A stretch of DNA of 64,000 nt, from positions 62,001-126,000 of the forward strand of contig CAXXJE010000001.1 of NCBI GenBank assembly GCA_963675055.2. Direction: 5' to 3'. Shown piece after piece: positions 8,568 to 19,070 of the stretch. Positions within the stretch are counted from its first letter, which is position 1. Every line of letters begins with the position of its first letter. Under the pieces are notes generated by a model. That model worked only from the letters and a program-made list of their open reading frames with translations, did not search any database and was not told the DNA's origin. This stretch comes from PGYT01 sp963675055 (lineage in GTDB: Bacteria > Bacteroidota > Ignavibacteria > Ignavibacteriales > Melioribacteraceae). Both the position numbers and the translations under genes were made by a program.

Positions 8568-10793
8568 TTAAATATTATTGATAACCGAATTTAATGTTTT
8601 ACTCGGACGCATTGCTTTTGAAGCAAGATTATCATCGGGCATAAAGTAGCCGCCCAAATCTACCGGTCTACCCTGCGCTGCAAGGAGTTCTGCATTTATC
8701 TTGTCTTCGTTCTCTTCCAGGTCTTTAGCAATTTTAATAAATCTCTCCTTCAGTTCAGCATCTTTATCCTGTGCAGCCAATGCCTGTGCCCAGTACATCG
8801 CCAGGTAGAACGAGCTTCCCCGGTTATCAATTTCGTTAACTTTGCGTGAAGGATACTTCGCATTTTCCAGGTACTTACCAACAGCAGTATCCAGTGTCTC
8901 GGCAAGAATAGTTGCCTTTTCATTTCCGGATTTATCCGCGATCATTTCAAGTGACGGAACAAGCGCACAGTACTCGCCGAGAGAATCCCACCTGAGATGC
9001 CCTTCCTTAACGAATTGCTGAACATGTTTCGGAGCTGAGCCGCCTGCACCTGTTTCGAACAATCCGCCGCCGTTAAGCAACGGAACGATTGACAACATTC
9101 TCGCGCTTGTACCGAGTTCGAGAATCGGGAAAAGATCCGTTAAATAATCTCTTAGTACATTACCGGTTACTGAGATAGTATCAAGCCCTTTACGAGTTCT
9201 AGCAAGAGTGAACTTCATCGCCTCAACCGGTTTAAGTATTTTAATTTCCAATCCGGCAGTATCGTGTTCGGGCAGGTACTGATTAACCTTCTTAATTATC
9301 TCGACATCATGACCCCGGTTTTCATCCAGCCAGAATATTGCCGGAGAACCTGAAGCCTTCGCACGCCGAACTGCAAGCCCGACCCAGTCCTTGATCGGAT
9401 CATCTTTAACCTGGCAGGCTCTGTAAATATCTCCCTTCTCAACAACCTGCTCGAGAACAACATTTCCTGCTTCGTCAATAATTCTAATGGTTCCGTTTCC
9501 AGCGGCTTCGAATGTCTTATCGTGCGAACCGTACTCTTCAGCTTTCTGAGCCATGAGTCCAACGTTTGAAACCGCACCCATTTTAGAAGGATCGAACTGT
9601 CCGTTCTTCTTAGCGTCCTCAACTATTTCAGCATACATTGTGGCGTAGCAGCGATCGGGAATCATCGCAATACAATCCTGAAGTTCATCAGCCTTATTCC
9701 ACATCTTACCGCCGTCGCGAACAACATTAGGCATGGAAGCATCGACAATAACATCGTTCGGGACATGTAAATTAGTTTTACCGGTCCTTGAATCTACCAT
9801 AGCCAGATCCGGATGAGTTTCATAAACTTTATTTATATCTGCTTCAATCTCGGCTTTCTTGTCCTCCGGAAGCTTGCTTAATTTTGCAAGTACATCAGCC
9901 AGACCGTTATTAATATTTGCACCGATCTCTTTAAGTGTATCCGCATGTTTATCAAGCGCATCCTTAAAGAAAACAGCAACAGCGTGCCCGAACATAATCG
10001 GATCGGAAACTTTCATCATTGTTGCTTTCAAATGAAGCGATAAAAGCACCCCGTCTTTTTTTGCTTCCTCGATTTGTTCTGCATAAAACTTACGAAGCGC
10101 AGCAGCACTCATAACTGATGAGTCAATCACTTCACCTTTCTGAAGTTTCAGACCATCCTTCAGTGTAACTGCTTCTCCTTCGGGATTCACAAATACAATT
10201 TTCACAGTTGTAGCTTCATTCATTGTTGTCGACTTCTCACTACCGTAGAAATCCTTTTCGGTCATATGAGCAACTCTGGCTTTGGAGCCTGATTCAGGCC
10301 AGGCTTTCATCATCTTATGAGGATGCTGCTTAGCAAATTTCTTAACCGAAGCTGCAGCTCTTCTGTCCGAGTTCCCTTCTCTCAAAACAGGATTTACAGC
10401 AGAACCGAGAACTTTCGCAAACCGTTTCTGCAATTCCTTTTCTTCATCCGTTTTAGGTTCCTCCGGGTAATCCGGAATTTTATAACCTTTTTCCTGCAAC
10501 TCCTTAATTGCCGACTGAAGCTGCGGAATAGACGCGCTGATATTCGGCAGCTTAACAATATTTGCTTCAGAAGTTTTAGCCAGTTCACCAAGCTGTGTCA
10601 GATAATCAGGTATTTTCTGATCTTCAGTCAGATTTTCGGGAAAGTTAGCAATTATTCTGCCTGCAAGTGAAATATCCCTCGTTTCCACTTCGATTCCCGT
10701 ACCTTTTGTATACGCCTTTACAACCGGCAGCAAACAATATGTAGCCAGCGCCGGAGCCTCATCAATTTTTGTCCAGATTATTTTATTACTCAT
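8568..10793 (-). CDS. icd: Isocitrate dehydrogenase, NADP-dependent, monomeric type
   Basis: 741 residues, the length of the monomeric (IDH-II) class rather than the ~415-residue dimeric enzyme. The start MSNKIIWTKIDEAPALATY and the segment STTMNEATTVKIVFVN are typical of this class. It oxidises isocitrate to 2-oxoglutarate in the TCA cycle, making NADPH in the cytoplasm. It stands alone with a strong terminator. Confidence 0.96.
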   Translation of the reverse strand: MSNKIIWTKIDEAPALATYCLLPVVKAYTKGTGIEVETRDISLAGRIIANFPENLTEDQKIPDYLTQLGELAKTSEANIVKLPNISASIPQLQSAIKELQEKGYKIPDYPEEPKTDEEKELQKRFAKVLGSAVNPVLREGNSDRRAAASVKKFAKQHPHKMMKAWPESGSKARVAHMTEKDFYGSEKSTTMNEATTVKIVFVNPEGEAVTLKDGLKLQKGEVIDSSVMSAAALRKFYAEQIEEAKKDGVLLSLHLKATMMKVSDPIMFGHAVAVFFKDALDKHADTLKEIGANINNGLADVLAKLSKLPEDKKAEIEADINKVYETHPDLAMVDSRTGKTNLHVPNDVIVDASMPNVVRDGGKMWNKADELQDCIAMIPDRCYATMYAEIVEDAKKNGQFDPSKMGAVSNVGLMAQKAEEYGSHDKTFEAAGNGTIRIIDEAGNVVLEQVVEKGDIYRACQVKDDPIKDWVGLAVRRAKASGSPAIFWLDENRGHDVEIIKKVNQYLPEHDTAGLEIKILKPVEAMKFTLARTRKGLDTISVTGNVLRDYLTDLFPILELGTSARMLSIVPLLNGGGLFETGAGGSAPKHVQQFVKEGHLRWDSLGEYCALVPSLEMIADKSGNEKATILAETLDTAVGKYLENAKYPSRKVNEIDNRGSSFYLAMYWAQALAAQDKDAELKERFIKIAKDLEENEDKINAELLAAQGRPVDLGGYFMPDDNLASKAMRPSKTLNSVINNI

Positions 10794-11022
10794 TTATGAA
10801 TCCTGTGTTTTATTATAATTAAAATCAATATAGAAGATCGATATATCTTCAAAACATTTATAGAATAAAATTACGCAACTTGAGCAATAATTAAAAGCCG
10901 GATTTAGTTGAAGAGATCACAGAACTGATCTGCTCAGCTTATACAAACCAATTCAAGGACTTAAAAAGACGGATAATATTTTCGATACTGAAGTAATATA
11001 AATCTGTTATCGGGAATAAAAT

Positions 11023-11514
11023 ATGCCTGAATCCAACAAGCTCAATTATGAGTTTTTAATAAAAATAATGGACCGCCTGGAGTTTTTCAGCAGATTTAAT
11101 CTTCTGCAAAAACAGGAGCTGGTACAATTCCACAAACACTTTTCTGTTTACGAGGAGGGTGAATATCTTATTACAGAAGGAGATTCGGATTCCTTCTTTT
11201 TCATAATACTTTCAGGGAAAGTTCTTATTGCCAAAGGAGATGAGAAAAAACCTCTTGCAAAACTTGAGCCCGGTGAATTTTTCGGTGAAATCTCTTTCCT
11301 GACGAAAGCGCCCAGAACAGCCAGCGCAATTGCTGTGGAACAGAGTATAGTAATTAAGGTCAGTGAATATGCATTAAAACAAATGGATGTGGATCTGCGG
11401 GAAATGATAAAGGACCGGATAATTGAGAAACTCGTAAAAAGACTTGATCATATGAATTCATTGCTAACCGAGAACATAATGGTTGACTACTATACATCTC
11501 TTCTATGGAGTTAA
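11023..11514 (+). CDS. Cyclic nucleotide-binding domain protein
   Basis: 163 residues, essentially one cNMP-binding beta-roll (about residues 20-135). The phosphate-binding cassette reads GEFFGEISFLTKAPRTA, close to the GExxGExxLLxxxPRxA consensus. Unlike Crp/Fnr regulators it lacks a C-terminal DNA-binding domain. It ends in a short helical tail. It is probably a ligand-sensing module acting on a partner protein that I cannot identify. Confidence 0.8.
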   Translation: MPESNKLNYEFLIKIMDRLEFFSRFNLLQKQELVQFHKHFSVYEEGEYLITEGDSDSFFFIILSGKVLIAKGDEKKPLAKLEPGEFFGEISFLTKAPRTASAIAVEQSIVIKVSEYALKQMDVDLREMIKDRIIEKLVKRLDHMNSLLTENIMVDYYTSLLWS

Positions 11515-11588
11515 AAATGCTGCTCATTTGGAGCTGATTAAACTCTCAACAATTCTTTTCGATAGTTAACCTGATACACGAGGTTTAC

Positions 11589-11756
11589 ATGGAAGTAATT
11601 ATTAATTCAGTAATAATTTTCGCTTCATGGAATATCGGAAACATATTTGCCCGCAGAGCAAAGGCGCTTAAACCTGTTAGCGATCTTGCCGGAATATTAT
11701 TCGCCTCTGCTATTCTCGTTTTTCTCTCTGCAATATTCCCTGTAATTCGTTTTTAA
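11589..11756 (+). CDS. Small membrane protein, 55 residues
   Basis: An ATG frame of 55 codons beginning MEVIINSVIIFASWNIG. It has two hydrophobic stretches separated by a basic loop (ARRAKALKP). The orientation matches both neighbours. The composition is plausible for a real small membrane protein, but no family is recognised. Confidence 0.45.
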   Translation: MEVIINSVIIFASWNIGNIFARRAKALKPVSDLAGILFASAILVFLSAIFPVIRF

Positions 11757-12005
11757 TCAACCTTATTCTGAAAAAGACGACCGAATTCCCAAGAGAACAA
11801 ATCAGGATGATCCGATCCGCTTATCTGTCTCAGTTCCGACAGGTATTATCGAATCAGTCCGCTAATTTTATTTTTTCTCCTTTTATCATTATTATTCCGC
11901 CATTAAATGGGATGACATGTGCGATTTGGTCGTGAACCAAAAATGCTCTACCCCGTCTAAAACTTACTATTCAAATCAACCATAATTATAATAAACAGGA
12001 GAATT
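11757..12005. other. Intergenic stretch before the M16 operon
   Basis: No reading frame or RNA recognised. AGGAGA at 11997-12002 is a good ribosome binding site for the ATG at 12006. Confidence 0.5.
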
Positions 12006-13352
12006 ATGAAGACAAAATCTTTCTTTGCTGCCTTCATGCTACTGCTATTTTTTGCAGGACAATCATTTGCGGGCGATAAAATCCTTCCTTACACAATTCA
12101 CCAGACTCAACTTGATAACGGACTAAACATAGTCACAGTGCCTTTCGATAGTCCGGGCATTGCTGCGTTTCATATTGTTGTAAGAGTCGGATCGCGTAAC
12201 GAAGTTGAGAAAGGGGTGACGGGGTTTGCCCACTTCTTCGAACATATGATGTTCCGCGGTACCGATAAGTATCCGAAAGCAAAGTACCAGGCAGTTCTCA
12301 AATCCATCGGCGCCTCGGCTAATGCGAATACAACGCAGGACAGGACCTTGTATCATATGACAGGGAACGCAGACAAACTCGAAAAAATGTTTGAGATCGA
12401 ATCCGACAGGTTCAGGAATTTGAATTATTCGGTTCATGACTTCAAAACGGAAGCTGGGGCTGTTAAAGGCGAATATACTAAGAATTACGCCAGTCCATAC
12501 TCGCAAATGTTCGAAACAATGAAGAACACAGCATTCGACAAACACACTTACAAGCATACTACCATGGGCTTCTTTGAAGACATAGTGGATATGCCTAACC
12601 AGTATGAATATTCAAGAAAGTTTTTTGACCGTTATTATCGTCCACAATACTGCACGGTTGTTGTAGTTGGCGATGTAACACACGACCAGGTTGTTGATTT
12701 ATCCAAAAAGTATTTTGGTGATTGGGAAAGAGGAGACTATTCCATAGAGGTACCGGCAGAGCCGAAACAAACCGAAACACGTTACGCTCATTTACAAAAT
12801 GGTTCTATTCCACCGTTCCTTATGCTGAATTATAAAGGACCGGCATTCAAAGACACTGAAATAGACATGCCGGCTCTTGATGTACTTTCAACAATTGTAT
12901 TCTCGCAGACATCCGATCTCTTCAAAAAACTAGTTCTTGATGAGAAGAAAGCGAGATTTATTGGCGGCGGTGCAGGCGATTCGAAGGATCCCAATTTGTT
13001 TTCGATACAAGCCTCACTTATAAATGTTGATGATATGCAGTACGTAAAAGATGAAATCATTAAGGCTATTGAGAAAGTTAAAACTGATGGTGTTGATGTC
13101 GAGACATTAAACAGAACTAAGTCGAATCTGAAGTATAGTTATGCGATGAGAATTGATACTCCCGACAATATCGCTAATTCACTCTCCCATTATATACAAC
13201 TAACAGGTGATCCGGAATCTCTTAACCGTCTATACTCGCTTTATGATAAAGTAACTGTTGAAGACGTTAAAATGGTTGCGGAAAAGTATTTCGTGCCGAC
13301 CGGATTAACTATTGCTACAATTTCAAGTTTGGAAATGGGAGGTGTTAAATGA
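12006..13352 (+). CDS. M16 family zinc peptidase, catalytic partner
   Basis: 448 residues with a Sec signal peptide ending near SFA-GDK, so it is periplasmic or envelope-bound. It carries the inverted zinc motif HFFEH at residues 76-80 and the downstream glutamate in EAGAVKGEY, the complete ligand set of an active M16 (pitrilysin/insulinase-type) peptidase. The stop overlaps the start of the next M16 gene by 4 nt, so the two are translationally coupled and probably form a heterodimer of active and inactive subunits as in mitochondrial processing peptidase-like pairs. Confidence 0.93.
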   Translation: MKTKSFFAAFMLLLFFAGQSFAGDKILPYTIHQTQLDNGLNIVTVPFDSPGIAAFHIVVRVGSRNEVEKGVTGFAHFFEHMMFRGTDKYPKAKYQAVLKSIGASANANTTQDRTLYHMTGNADKLEKMFEIESDRFRNLNYSVHDFKTEAGAVKGEYTKNYASPYSQMFETMKNTAFDKHTYKHTTMGFFEDIVDMPNQYEYSRKFFDRYYRPQYCTVVVVGDVTHDQVVDLSKKYFGDWERGDYSIEVPAEPKQTETRYAHLQNGSIPPFLMLNYKGPAFKDTEIDMPALDVLSTIVFSQTSDLFKKLVLDEKKARFIGGGAGDSKDPNLFSIQASLINVDDMQYVKDEIIKAIEKVKTDGVDVETLNRTKSNLKYSYAMRIDTPDNIANSLSHYIQLTGDPESLNRLYSLYDKVTVEDVKMVAEKYFVPTGLTIATISSLEMGGVK

Positions 13353-14905
13353 AAAAGCTATTGATGTTATTACTTCTGGCAGGTTCCATGCTGGCTCAGG
13401 AAGTAGTTGAATTAAAACTTCCGAATTCAAACAAGGTAGTTATTAAACTACGTTTTGAAAACGGTTCGATCTGCGATCCCGCCGGCAAGGAAGGTTTGAC
13501 ATATTCCACAGCAGGTTTATTAACGCAGAGCGGAACTAAAGATATGTCCTACAGTGAAATACAGGACAAATTATTTCCTATGGCTGCCGTTTATTATTCA
13601 CATATTGATAAAGAAGTTACCACATTCACATTTCAGGTTCATATAGACTTCATTGACGAGTTTTATCCCATCGTTCGCGACCTGATGTTAAATCCCGCTT
13701 TTGCAGAGCAGGACTTCGAGAGAATGATGCTGAACCAGCAAAACTATGTTGATCAGGTTATAAGGGCATCATCAGATGAGAATTACAGTAAGATGGTGCT
13801 GGAAGATTTGCTTTTCAGAGAGACAAATTATCAGCATATGAAGCAGGGTACGTCCGCCAGTGTCAAAACAATCACATTAGATGACATTAAGAAGCAGTAT
13901 CAAGAATACTTCACTAAAAACAATCTGACAATTGGTATTGCCGGAAATTACTCCGAAGAACTTCTTCAGAAACTGAAAGAAGATATGTCTAAACTACCCG
14001 ACGGAAATCCGGAACTTCCCAAGCCCGGGAAAGCAAGAACTCCAAATGGTGTAGAAGTGGAAATCGTTCAGAAAGAAGGTGCTTTCGGATCAGCTATATT
14101 TGCCGGATTCCCGCTAAACATTACGAGAGCCGATGACGACTTTGCGGCAATGGTGGTTGCAAACTCTTATCTGGGCGAACACAGGAAATCGTATTCGAAG
14201 CTTTACAAGCTGCTGCGCGAAACACGATCGATGAACTACGGTGATTATTCGTATATCGAATGGTACGATAACGGCGGCGGTAATATGCTTCCTCCATCAG
14301 GCACACCACGTTCATCCAATTATTTCTCTATTTGGATTCGTCCGGTTCAAATTGCGAAACAACTTCAGCAGCAATACGAAGAACTGAAGGATGTTGAAAT
14401 CGGTCACGCGCATTTCGCATATAGAATGGCTGTAATGGAAATTGACCGTTTAATTGAGGAAGGACTATCTGAGGAAGAATTCGAAGCCACGAGGGATTTC
14501 CTGATAAGCTATACCAAACTGTATGCACAGTCACCAGAGGAAAGACTGGGATATCTCCTCGACTCGAAGTTCTACGGAAGAACAGATTACATTCAGGAAC
14601 TGGACGGACTTTTAAAAGGACTTACGCTTGCTGATGTAAACAATGCTATTAAGAAATACTGGCAAACCGATAATATGTTTGTGACGATAATTACGGATAA
14701 AAGTGAAGCCGGACCTCTGGCTGTAAGTTTGAAGGAAAACAAACCATCTCCTATGAGTTATTCCAATATTGTTAAAGAAGGTTTACCGGAAGAAGTACTT
14801 CAGCAGGATGAAGCAGCGGCAAATTATAAGTTAAATGTTAAGGACGTGAAGGTGATAGACTCGAAAGATACATTCAAGAAAAAAGATAATAATATGAGTC
14901 TTTAA
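13349..14905 (+). CDS. M16 family peptidase-like protein, non-catalytic partner
   Basis: 518 residues with a short signal peptide (MKKLLMLLLLAGSMLA). It shows the M16 fold pattern, but where the zinc motif should stand it has GLTYSTAGLLTQSGT, with no HxxEH. It is therefore likely the substrate-binding, inactive partner of the preceding gene, whose last codons it overlaps. The C-terminal 50 residues are charged and possibly disordered. A hairpin terminator follows. Confidence 0.88.
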   Translation: MKKLLMLLLLAGSMLAQEVVELKLPNSNKVVIKLRFENGSICDPAGKEGLTYSTAGLLTQSGTKDMSYSEIQDKLFPMAAVYYSHIDKEVTTFTFQVHIDFIDEFYPIVRDLMLNPAFAEQDFERMMLNQQNYVDQVIRASSDENYSKMVLEDLLFRETNYQHMKQGTSASVKTITLDDIKKQYQEYFTKNNLTIGIAGNYSEELLQKLKEDMSKLPDGNPELPKPGKARTPNGVEVEIVQKEGAFGSAIFAGFPLNITRADDDFAAMVVANSYLGEHRKSYSKLYKLLRETRSMNYGDYSYIEWYDNGGGNMLPPSGTPRSSNYFSIWIRPVQIAKQLQQQYEELKDVEIGHAHFAYRMAVMEIDRLIEEGLSEEEFEATRDFLISYTKLYAQSPEERLGYLLDSKFYGRTDYIQELDGLLKGLTLADVNNAIKKYWQTDNMFVTIITDKSEAGPLAVSLKENKPSPMSYSNIVKEGLPEEVLQQDEAAANYKLNVKDVKVIDSKDTFKKKDNNMSL

Positions 14906-14946
14906 CACTGAGAGACATTACTGCAAAAATAAGTCTATATATACAA

Positions 14947-14986
14947 ACTGGTCCCGCGGCATAGTTTTCCGGGACCAGTTTTTTAT
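14947..14986. terminator. Terminator after the M16 pair
   Basis: 10-bp perfect stem ACTGGTCCCG / CGGGACCAGT followed by a run of T. It lies between convergent genes and may act on both. Confidence 0.85.
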
Positions 14987-15393
14987 GGTCTGACGACCAA
15001 GTAAAAAACCTCACTGAATCCCTCTACATTACCGTCATTTGTACTTGAAACTCGTATTTTTGCATGGTTCGTCATAGTTGCATTTTCCGGTACTTGCCAT
15101 GTATAGCTTCCGGTATTCTCAAGATCAGTCATGATACTATAAAGATAAGAACCCTTCTTAAACACATCGATGTTAACTCTTGAAATTTCCGTATTAGATT
15201 TCCATTGAATCTCATGTATTGTACCAGGCTGCCAGGTTTCTCCATAATCAGGTTTGGAAACGGTAATCCAATTTGTTACAACATCACCACCCTCAGATAT
15301 AGTAATTTCCGGGACATGTCGCGAGTGATCCCGGCATCCGGAGACGAATAGAATTAAGACGAAAATAAAACAGTATATACTTTTAAGTTTCAT
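14983..15393 (-). CDS. Lipoprotein with Kre9/Knh1-like beta domain
   Basis: The frame extends to 15420, but the internal ATG at 15393 begins a standard lipoprotein signal (MKLKSIYC..., lipobox VSGC), giving 136 residues. The body reads like a single beta-sandwich of the yeast Kre9/Knh1 type (PNYGETWQPG-like opening, W-Q-W strand, SYTWQVP). No catalytic motif. It overlaps the end of the RDD-family gene upstream by 11 nt, so the two are likely co-transcribed. Confidence 0.65.
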   Translation of the reverse strand: MKLKSIYCFIFVLILFVSGCRDHSRHVPEITISEGGDVVTNWITVSKPDYGETWQPGTIHEIQWKSNTEISRVNIDVFKKGSYLYSIMTDLENTGSYTWQVPENATMTNHAKIRVSSTNDGNVEGFSEVFYLVVRP

Positions 15394-15943
15394 AATCTTC
15401 TCTCTGAGATGTTTTATCATTTACAAAATAATTCTCTTCTAGAACAATGCAGCCTGCAATCATATCATGCAGTGCTTGTTTCTTTTCGGTAAAGGCAACC
15501 ATAATATAGCCGATATTAAAAATCAGTCCGGAAATAATTTTCCCGAAGTATCTTCCTGTTGCTTTCCCGAATGGAACTTTATCTCCGTTGAAGTCCGCAA
15601 CTTTCAAATTCAGTATCATTTTTCCGGGTGTCGCCTGCCTTGATGAGGATTCGAATAATGCATAGTAAAGCCAACTAATCAGAAGCGACAAGAATCCAAG
15701 AATAAGTGACACAAATATTATTGCAATAACGTTGCTCTCGGTAAATATCTCTGTAATTTCACCCGGAACACTAAGAGCAGAGAACCTGTACTCACTACTC
15801 TCTGTATCACTGAGTATAAAAATGCCAGTAAACAAAAGTACCGGGAGAAACAGAACTAAACCTGCTATTCCCAATAAGATCTGATCAATAATATGAGCCA
15901 GAAATCTTTTCCAGAATCCGGCGTATTTTAATTCTTCATTCAT
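15383..15943 (-). CDS. RDD family membrane protein
   Basis: 186 residues. The start AGFWKRFLAHIIDQ is the RDD-family signature with a variant of the Arg-Asp-Asp pattern. Three hydrophobic segments follow, and TPGKMILNLKV is the conserved mid-domain motif. The family is of poorly defined function, with some members linked to ion transport. It precedes a lipoprotein gene that it overlaps. Confidence 0.85.
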   Translation of the reverse strand: MNEELKYAGFWKRFLAHIIDQILLGIAGLVLFLPVLLFTGIFILSDTESSEYRFSALSVPGEITEIFTESNVIAIIFVSLILGFLSLLISWLYYALFESSSRQATPGKMILNLKVADFNGDKVPFGKATGRYFGKIISGLIFNIGYIMVAFTEKKQALHDMIAGCIVLEENYFVNDKTSQREDYET

Positions 15944-16026
15944 GCTGAATGCTCAATTAGTACAATGTATTACAAGATAACTTTATTCGGTAAAAAGATC
16001 AATGAAAGGAATAATGCCATTATGGA

Positions 16027-17391
16027 TTAAAGATGATTTATCCAATTCAGCGTCGTTGCGGAGTATACCTTAGTCTGGGGAAGTAATTCAAGCAAACGGC
16101 TGCCTACCCAGTTTTTGGAATCCTCTTCACCATGAATAAGTACAATATTTGCCGGATTCAAATTTATTGCGATCTCTAAAATTTCCTCCCTGGAAGAATG
16201 TGTTGGAAAGAAGAACCTGTTTATTTTACAGTTTACCGCCATCTTCTCATCTTCCGTGAACTCCGCAATTCCACTATCGGCGGAGTCGACAATCTTATAA
16301 CCAGGACTATCAGGGTCCATATAACCGACAGCAAATATGGCGAATGATTTCTGCTTCAACCAGTACTTTGCAAACCTGAATGAGGAAGTACCCGGCAGCA
16401 TCATTCCGCTGGAAGCGATAACAAAAGAAGGATTTTTATTGAACACGGATAAATCATTAATCTCGAAATAATTATGAGTTTCTACTTTTCCCAGCTCAAA
16501 TCCTGAGTCCATATAACTCACCTTGAACCTGTTAAGATCATATACTCGGGATATTTTATTACCGATACCGCCAGTATAAACAGGCACATCAGTAAGTCTT
16601 CCCTTATCAATTTCATTTGCTATAATGGATATTATCTCCTGCATTTTACCAAGTGCAAATACAGGAATTAGAATTGACCCGCCGCTCGAGATAATTTTAT
16701 TGGATTCCGTTACGAACCGACTTATTTCATTTTCAAGATTACTAACCTTTTCAGAATCAGTACTACCGTAGGTGGTTTCCGTTAACAAAGTTGTTACTCT
16801 TTGTTTAGGTAGCGTTGCACCGGCCATCAGTGTCTGAGGAGAAAATTTTATATCACCTGTATAAAATATCCTCTCATTCTTATACTCAAGCAGTATACTT
16901 GCAGAGCCGATTATATGACCAGCATCAAAGAGTTTTAGTTTGATCGGAGTTGATGATGAGTGCCTTATACCCTCAATCAAATATTCATCCTCATATGCAA
17001 GTTCAACTATACTTCGCAGCAGGAAATCGACTTCTTCGTGAGTATAAATCGGCATACTCAGACTAAAATCCAGGTCGGACCCAAGGATGTTTACTGCGTT
17101 ATGAAGTGTAAGACGGGCTACCTCAATTGTCTGCGGAGTCGCAATTATTCTAACGTGAGGGAAGGACTTTACAAGGAAAGGGAGTGCGCCTATATGATCT
17201 TGATGCGCATGTGATACAACGACATAATCAAGTTCAATATCATTCAGGGCTGAGAAATCGGGCAGGGCATCCATACCTTTTTTCTGCGGGTCAACACCAC
17301 AGTCAAGAAGAATACCTGTCCCATCTATATTCAGGTAATAACAACTTGCCCCTATTTCTTCGGCACCGCCTAAAGGTAAAAATTTAACCAT
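16027..17391 (-). CDS. Metallo-beta-lactamase/beta-CASP ribonuclease-like protein
   Basis: 454 residues. The zinc motif HAHQDH lies near residue 60, followed by the beta-CASP region (IPVFALGKMQEI) and the C-terminal HSSREE and LIHGEEDS motifs. This is the architecture of RNA-processing exonuclease/endonuclease proteins of the Ysh1/CPSF73-like group. Probably cytoplasmic RNA processing; the substrate is unknown. Confidence 0.88.
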   Translation of the reverse strand: MVKFLPLGGAEEIGASCYYLNIDGTGILLDCGVDPQKKGMDALPDFSALNDIELDYVVVSHAHQDHIGALPFLVKSFPHVRIIATPQTIEVARLTLHNAVNILGSDLDFSLSMPIYTHEEVDFLLRSIVELAYEDEYLIEGIRHSSSTPIKLKLFDAGHIIGSASILLEYKNERIFYTGDIKFSPQTLMAGATLPKQRVTTLLTETTYGSTDSEKVSNLENEISRFVTESNKIISSGGSILIPVFALGKMQEIISIIANEIDKGRLTDVPVYTGGIGNKISRVYDLNRFKVSYMDSGFELGKVETHNYFEINDLSVFNKNPSFVIASSGMMLPGTSSFRFAKYWLKQKSFAIFAVGYMDPDSPGYKIVDSADSGIAEFTEDEKMAVNCKINRFFFPTHSSREEILEIAINLNPANIVLIHGEEDSKNWVGSRLLELLPQTKVYSATTLNWINHL

Positions 17392-17424
17392 ATATATACT
17401 GATGCATAGTTCCGGGAGAGTTAA

Positions 17425-18348
17425 TTACAGTTCTTCAGGTCGGGAGTGCAATTTTTCCCTGTACAATTGACCAATTTCCGCACCGAGAATAAAAAGGCAC
17501 GATGAATAAAAAATCCAGAAAAGTACAACAACGATAATTATAAAAGCACCGTAAACCTTATTCGCCGACAAGAAATCATATACATAATATCCGAACATCC
17601 TTCGGGCAACTTCCCAAAGCAGAGTGGCCCAAAACGCACTTACCAGCGGAACACGCTTTCCCAGACTTGCATACGGAATCAATTTATAAAAGATAAAAAA
17701 CATAAGGAACATAATTACAACTGATACCAGTGAAAGAATGGAGTCTGTAAACTGGCTTATCCTTAGAAATCCGAGCAGTTCCACTTTATCTGCAGCTTCA
17801 ATCAATACATTTAAAGTCGGAAGAATAAACGTGGATAACAGAATAAATACAATAAGGAGAAGCACCATTCCGAAGTCTCTGAGCAGCGCATGAAGCGCAC
17901 CCCTGTGTTCGCTGTAACCGAAAATATTATTCAGTACGCTCCTCATACTGCTGAAAAGCCAGGTGGAAGTAAAAAGCAATCCGAATGCTCCGATATAACC
18001 GGCAACTGTTTTGTACTGAACAACCTGTGGAATTCGTTTCATAATTGAACTTCTTACATACGAGGCATACTCCGGGTAAGGTATAATTGTATCAATCGCA
18101 ATTTTAATTTGCTCTTCAACTGTTTCCGTATTAATGATGTTGCCGAGTATTGACAAAGCCAGCAAAATAAAGGGAACAAGGCTAATTAAAAGTGAAAACG
18201 CGATCCCCGCTCCGGACAGAAATATATGATGCTGATCGGCCCTTTTAAACAGTTTACCAAAATAGTGTCCGAAAAAACAAATAACCTTTCGGAGTGCACC
18301 GGGAGACATATATTTACTAATATGACGAAAGATCCTGAATCTGGACAT
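17425..18348 (-). CDS. YihY/BrkB family inner-membrane protein
   Basis: 307 residues with about six membrane helices. The motifs SGAGIAFSLLISLVPF and a C-terminal WIFYSSCLFILGAEIG are typical of the YihY/BrkB family, which was once thought to be RNase BN. Function remains uncertain. It lies just upstream of the beta-CASP gene on the same strand with a 34-nt gap, so the two may share a transcript. Confidence 0.88.
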   Translation of the reverse strand: MSRFRIFRHISKYMSPGALRKVICFFGHYFGKLFKRADQHHIFLSGAGIAFSLLISLVPFILLALSILGNIINTETVEEQIKIAIDTIIPYPEYASYVRSSIMKRIPQVVQYKTVAGYIGAFGLLFTSTWLFSSMRSVLNNIFGYSEHRGALHALLRDFGMVLLLIVFILLSTFILPTLNVLIEAADKVELLGFLRISQFTDSILSLVSVVIMFLMFFIFYKLIPYASLGKRVPLVSAFWATLLWEVARRMFGYYVYDFLSANKVYGAFIIIVVVLFWIFYSSCLFILGAEIGQLYREKLHSRPEEL

Positions 18349-18614
18349 TAATTAGTCTTACAATCTGATAAAAACTTCCACTCACCAAGAAACCTGCTTA
18401 TTCAGATTTCCACGCAGGCAGCAGAACACCTGGTTATTCGGACGTATAATATAACACATTTTGAAATTTTATTGAATTTTTGATTTTGCTCACAAAACCA
18501 GTAAAAATGAACCGTGAAAGTGAGTAAAAATTACCACAAATACAATTTTTTTAGTTCAATTTTTTTGCACTAAACTTTTTAAAACCTCGAATTCACTCTC
18601 AGGAATAAGTTTTG

Positions 18615-19070
18615 ATGAATAAAATCAAAAGCGGAATGGTATTTGTTTTAATATCAATTTTCTATCGGAGACATATGGAAGTCGGAGAATTCAATCTATA
18701 TAAAATTAAAATGAATCTGGATTTTCTTCAAACCAGAGAAGATAAACTTAAATTTCTTTACGAAACCAAAAAGGACTTACGAAAAGTTATTAGATGCTTT
18801 GCATCTAATAAATTGATCGGATTGCGAAACTATGCCCGGGATGATATAATTCTTGAAGACAACTGTCCGGAATTACTGCAATTCCTAAAAAAGATCATTA
18901 TGAAATACTGTGTAAATCCACATGATACAAGATATCCGGGAGAAGACACACTGCGAAGAGAGATCCTTTCAGAAATACGCAACTATGAAAGATTCGATCT
19001 GCTCATTGAAATGGAAATTGAACAGGTAATGCAGGAACCGGTGAAGAAGGAAGACTATTCCTCTATCTAA
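18615..19070 (+). CDS. Hypothetical protein
   Basis: Up to 151 residues, predicted helical and highly charged. An alternative start at 18675 (MEVGEFNLYK) follows GGAG and would remove a weakly hydrophobic leader. No family recognised. The stop overlaps the convergent exonuclease gene by 8 nt. The frame is long, and the codon usage resembles its neighbours. Confidence 0.55.
   Translation: MNKIKSGMVFVLISIFYRRHMEVGEFNLYKIKMNLDFLQTREDKLKFLYETKKDLRKVIRCFASNKLIGLRNYARDDIILEDNCPELLQFLKKIIMKYCVNPHDTRYPGEDTLRREILSEIRNYERFDLLIEMEIEQVMQEPVKKEDYSSI

Noticed and set aside
13349..14905. Loss of the zinc motif in the second M16 gene as a pseudogene sign
   Set aside because: An inactive partner subunit is normal for paired bacterial M16 peptidases, and the gene is otherwise full length.
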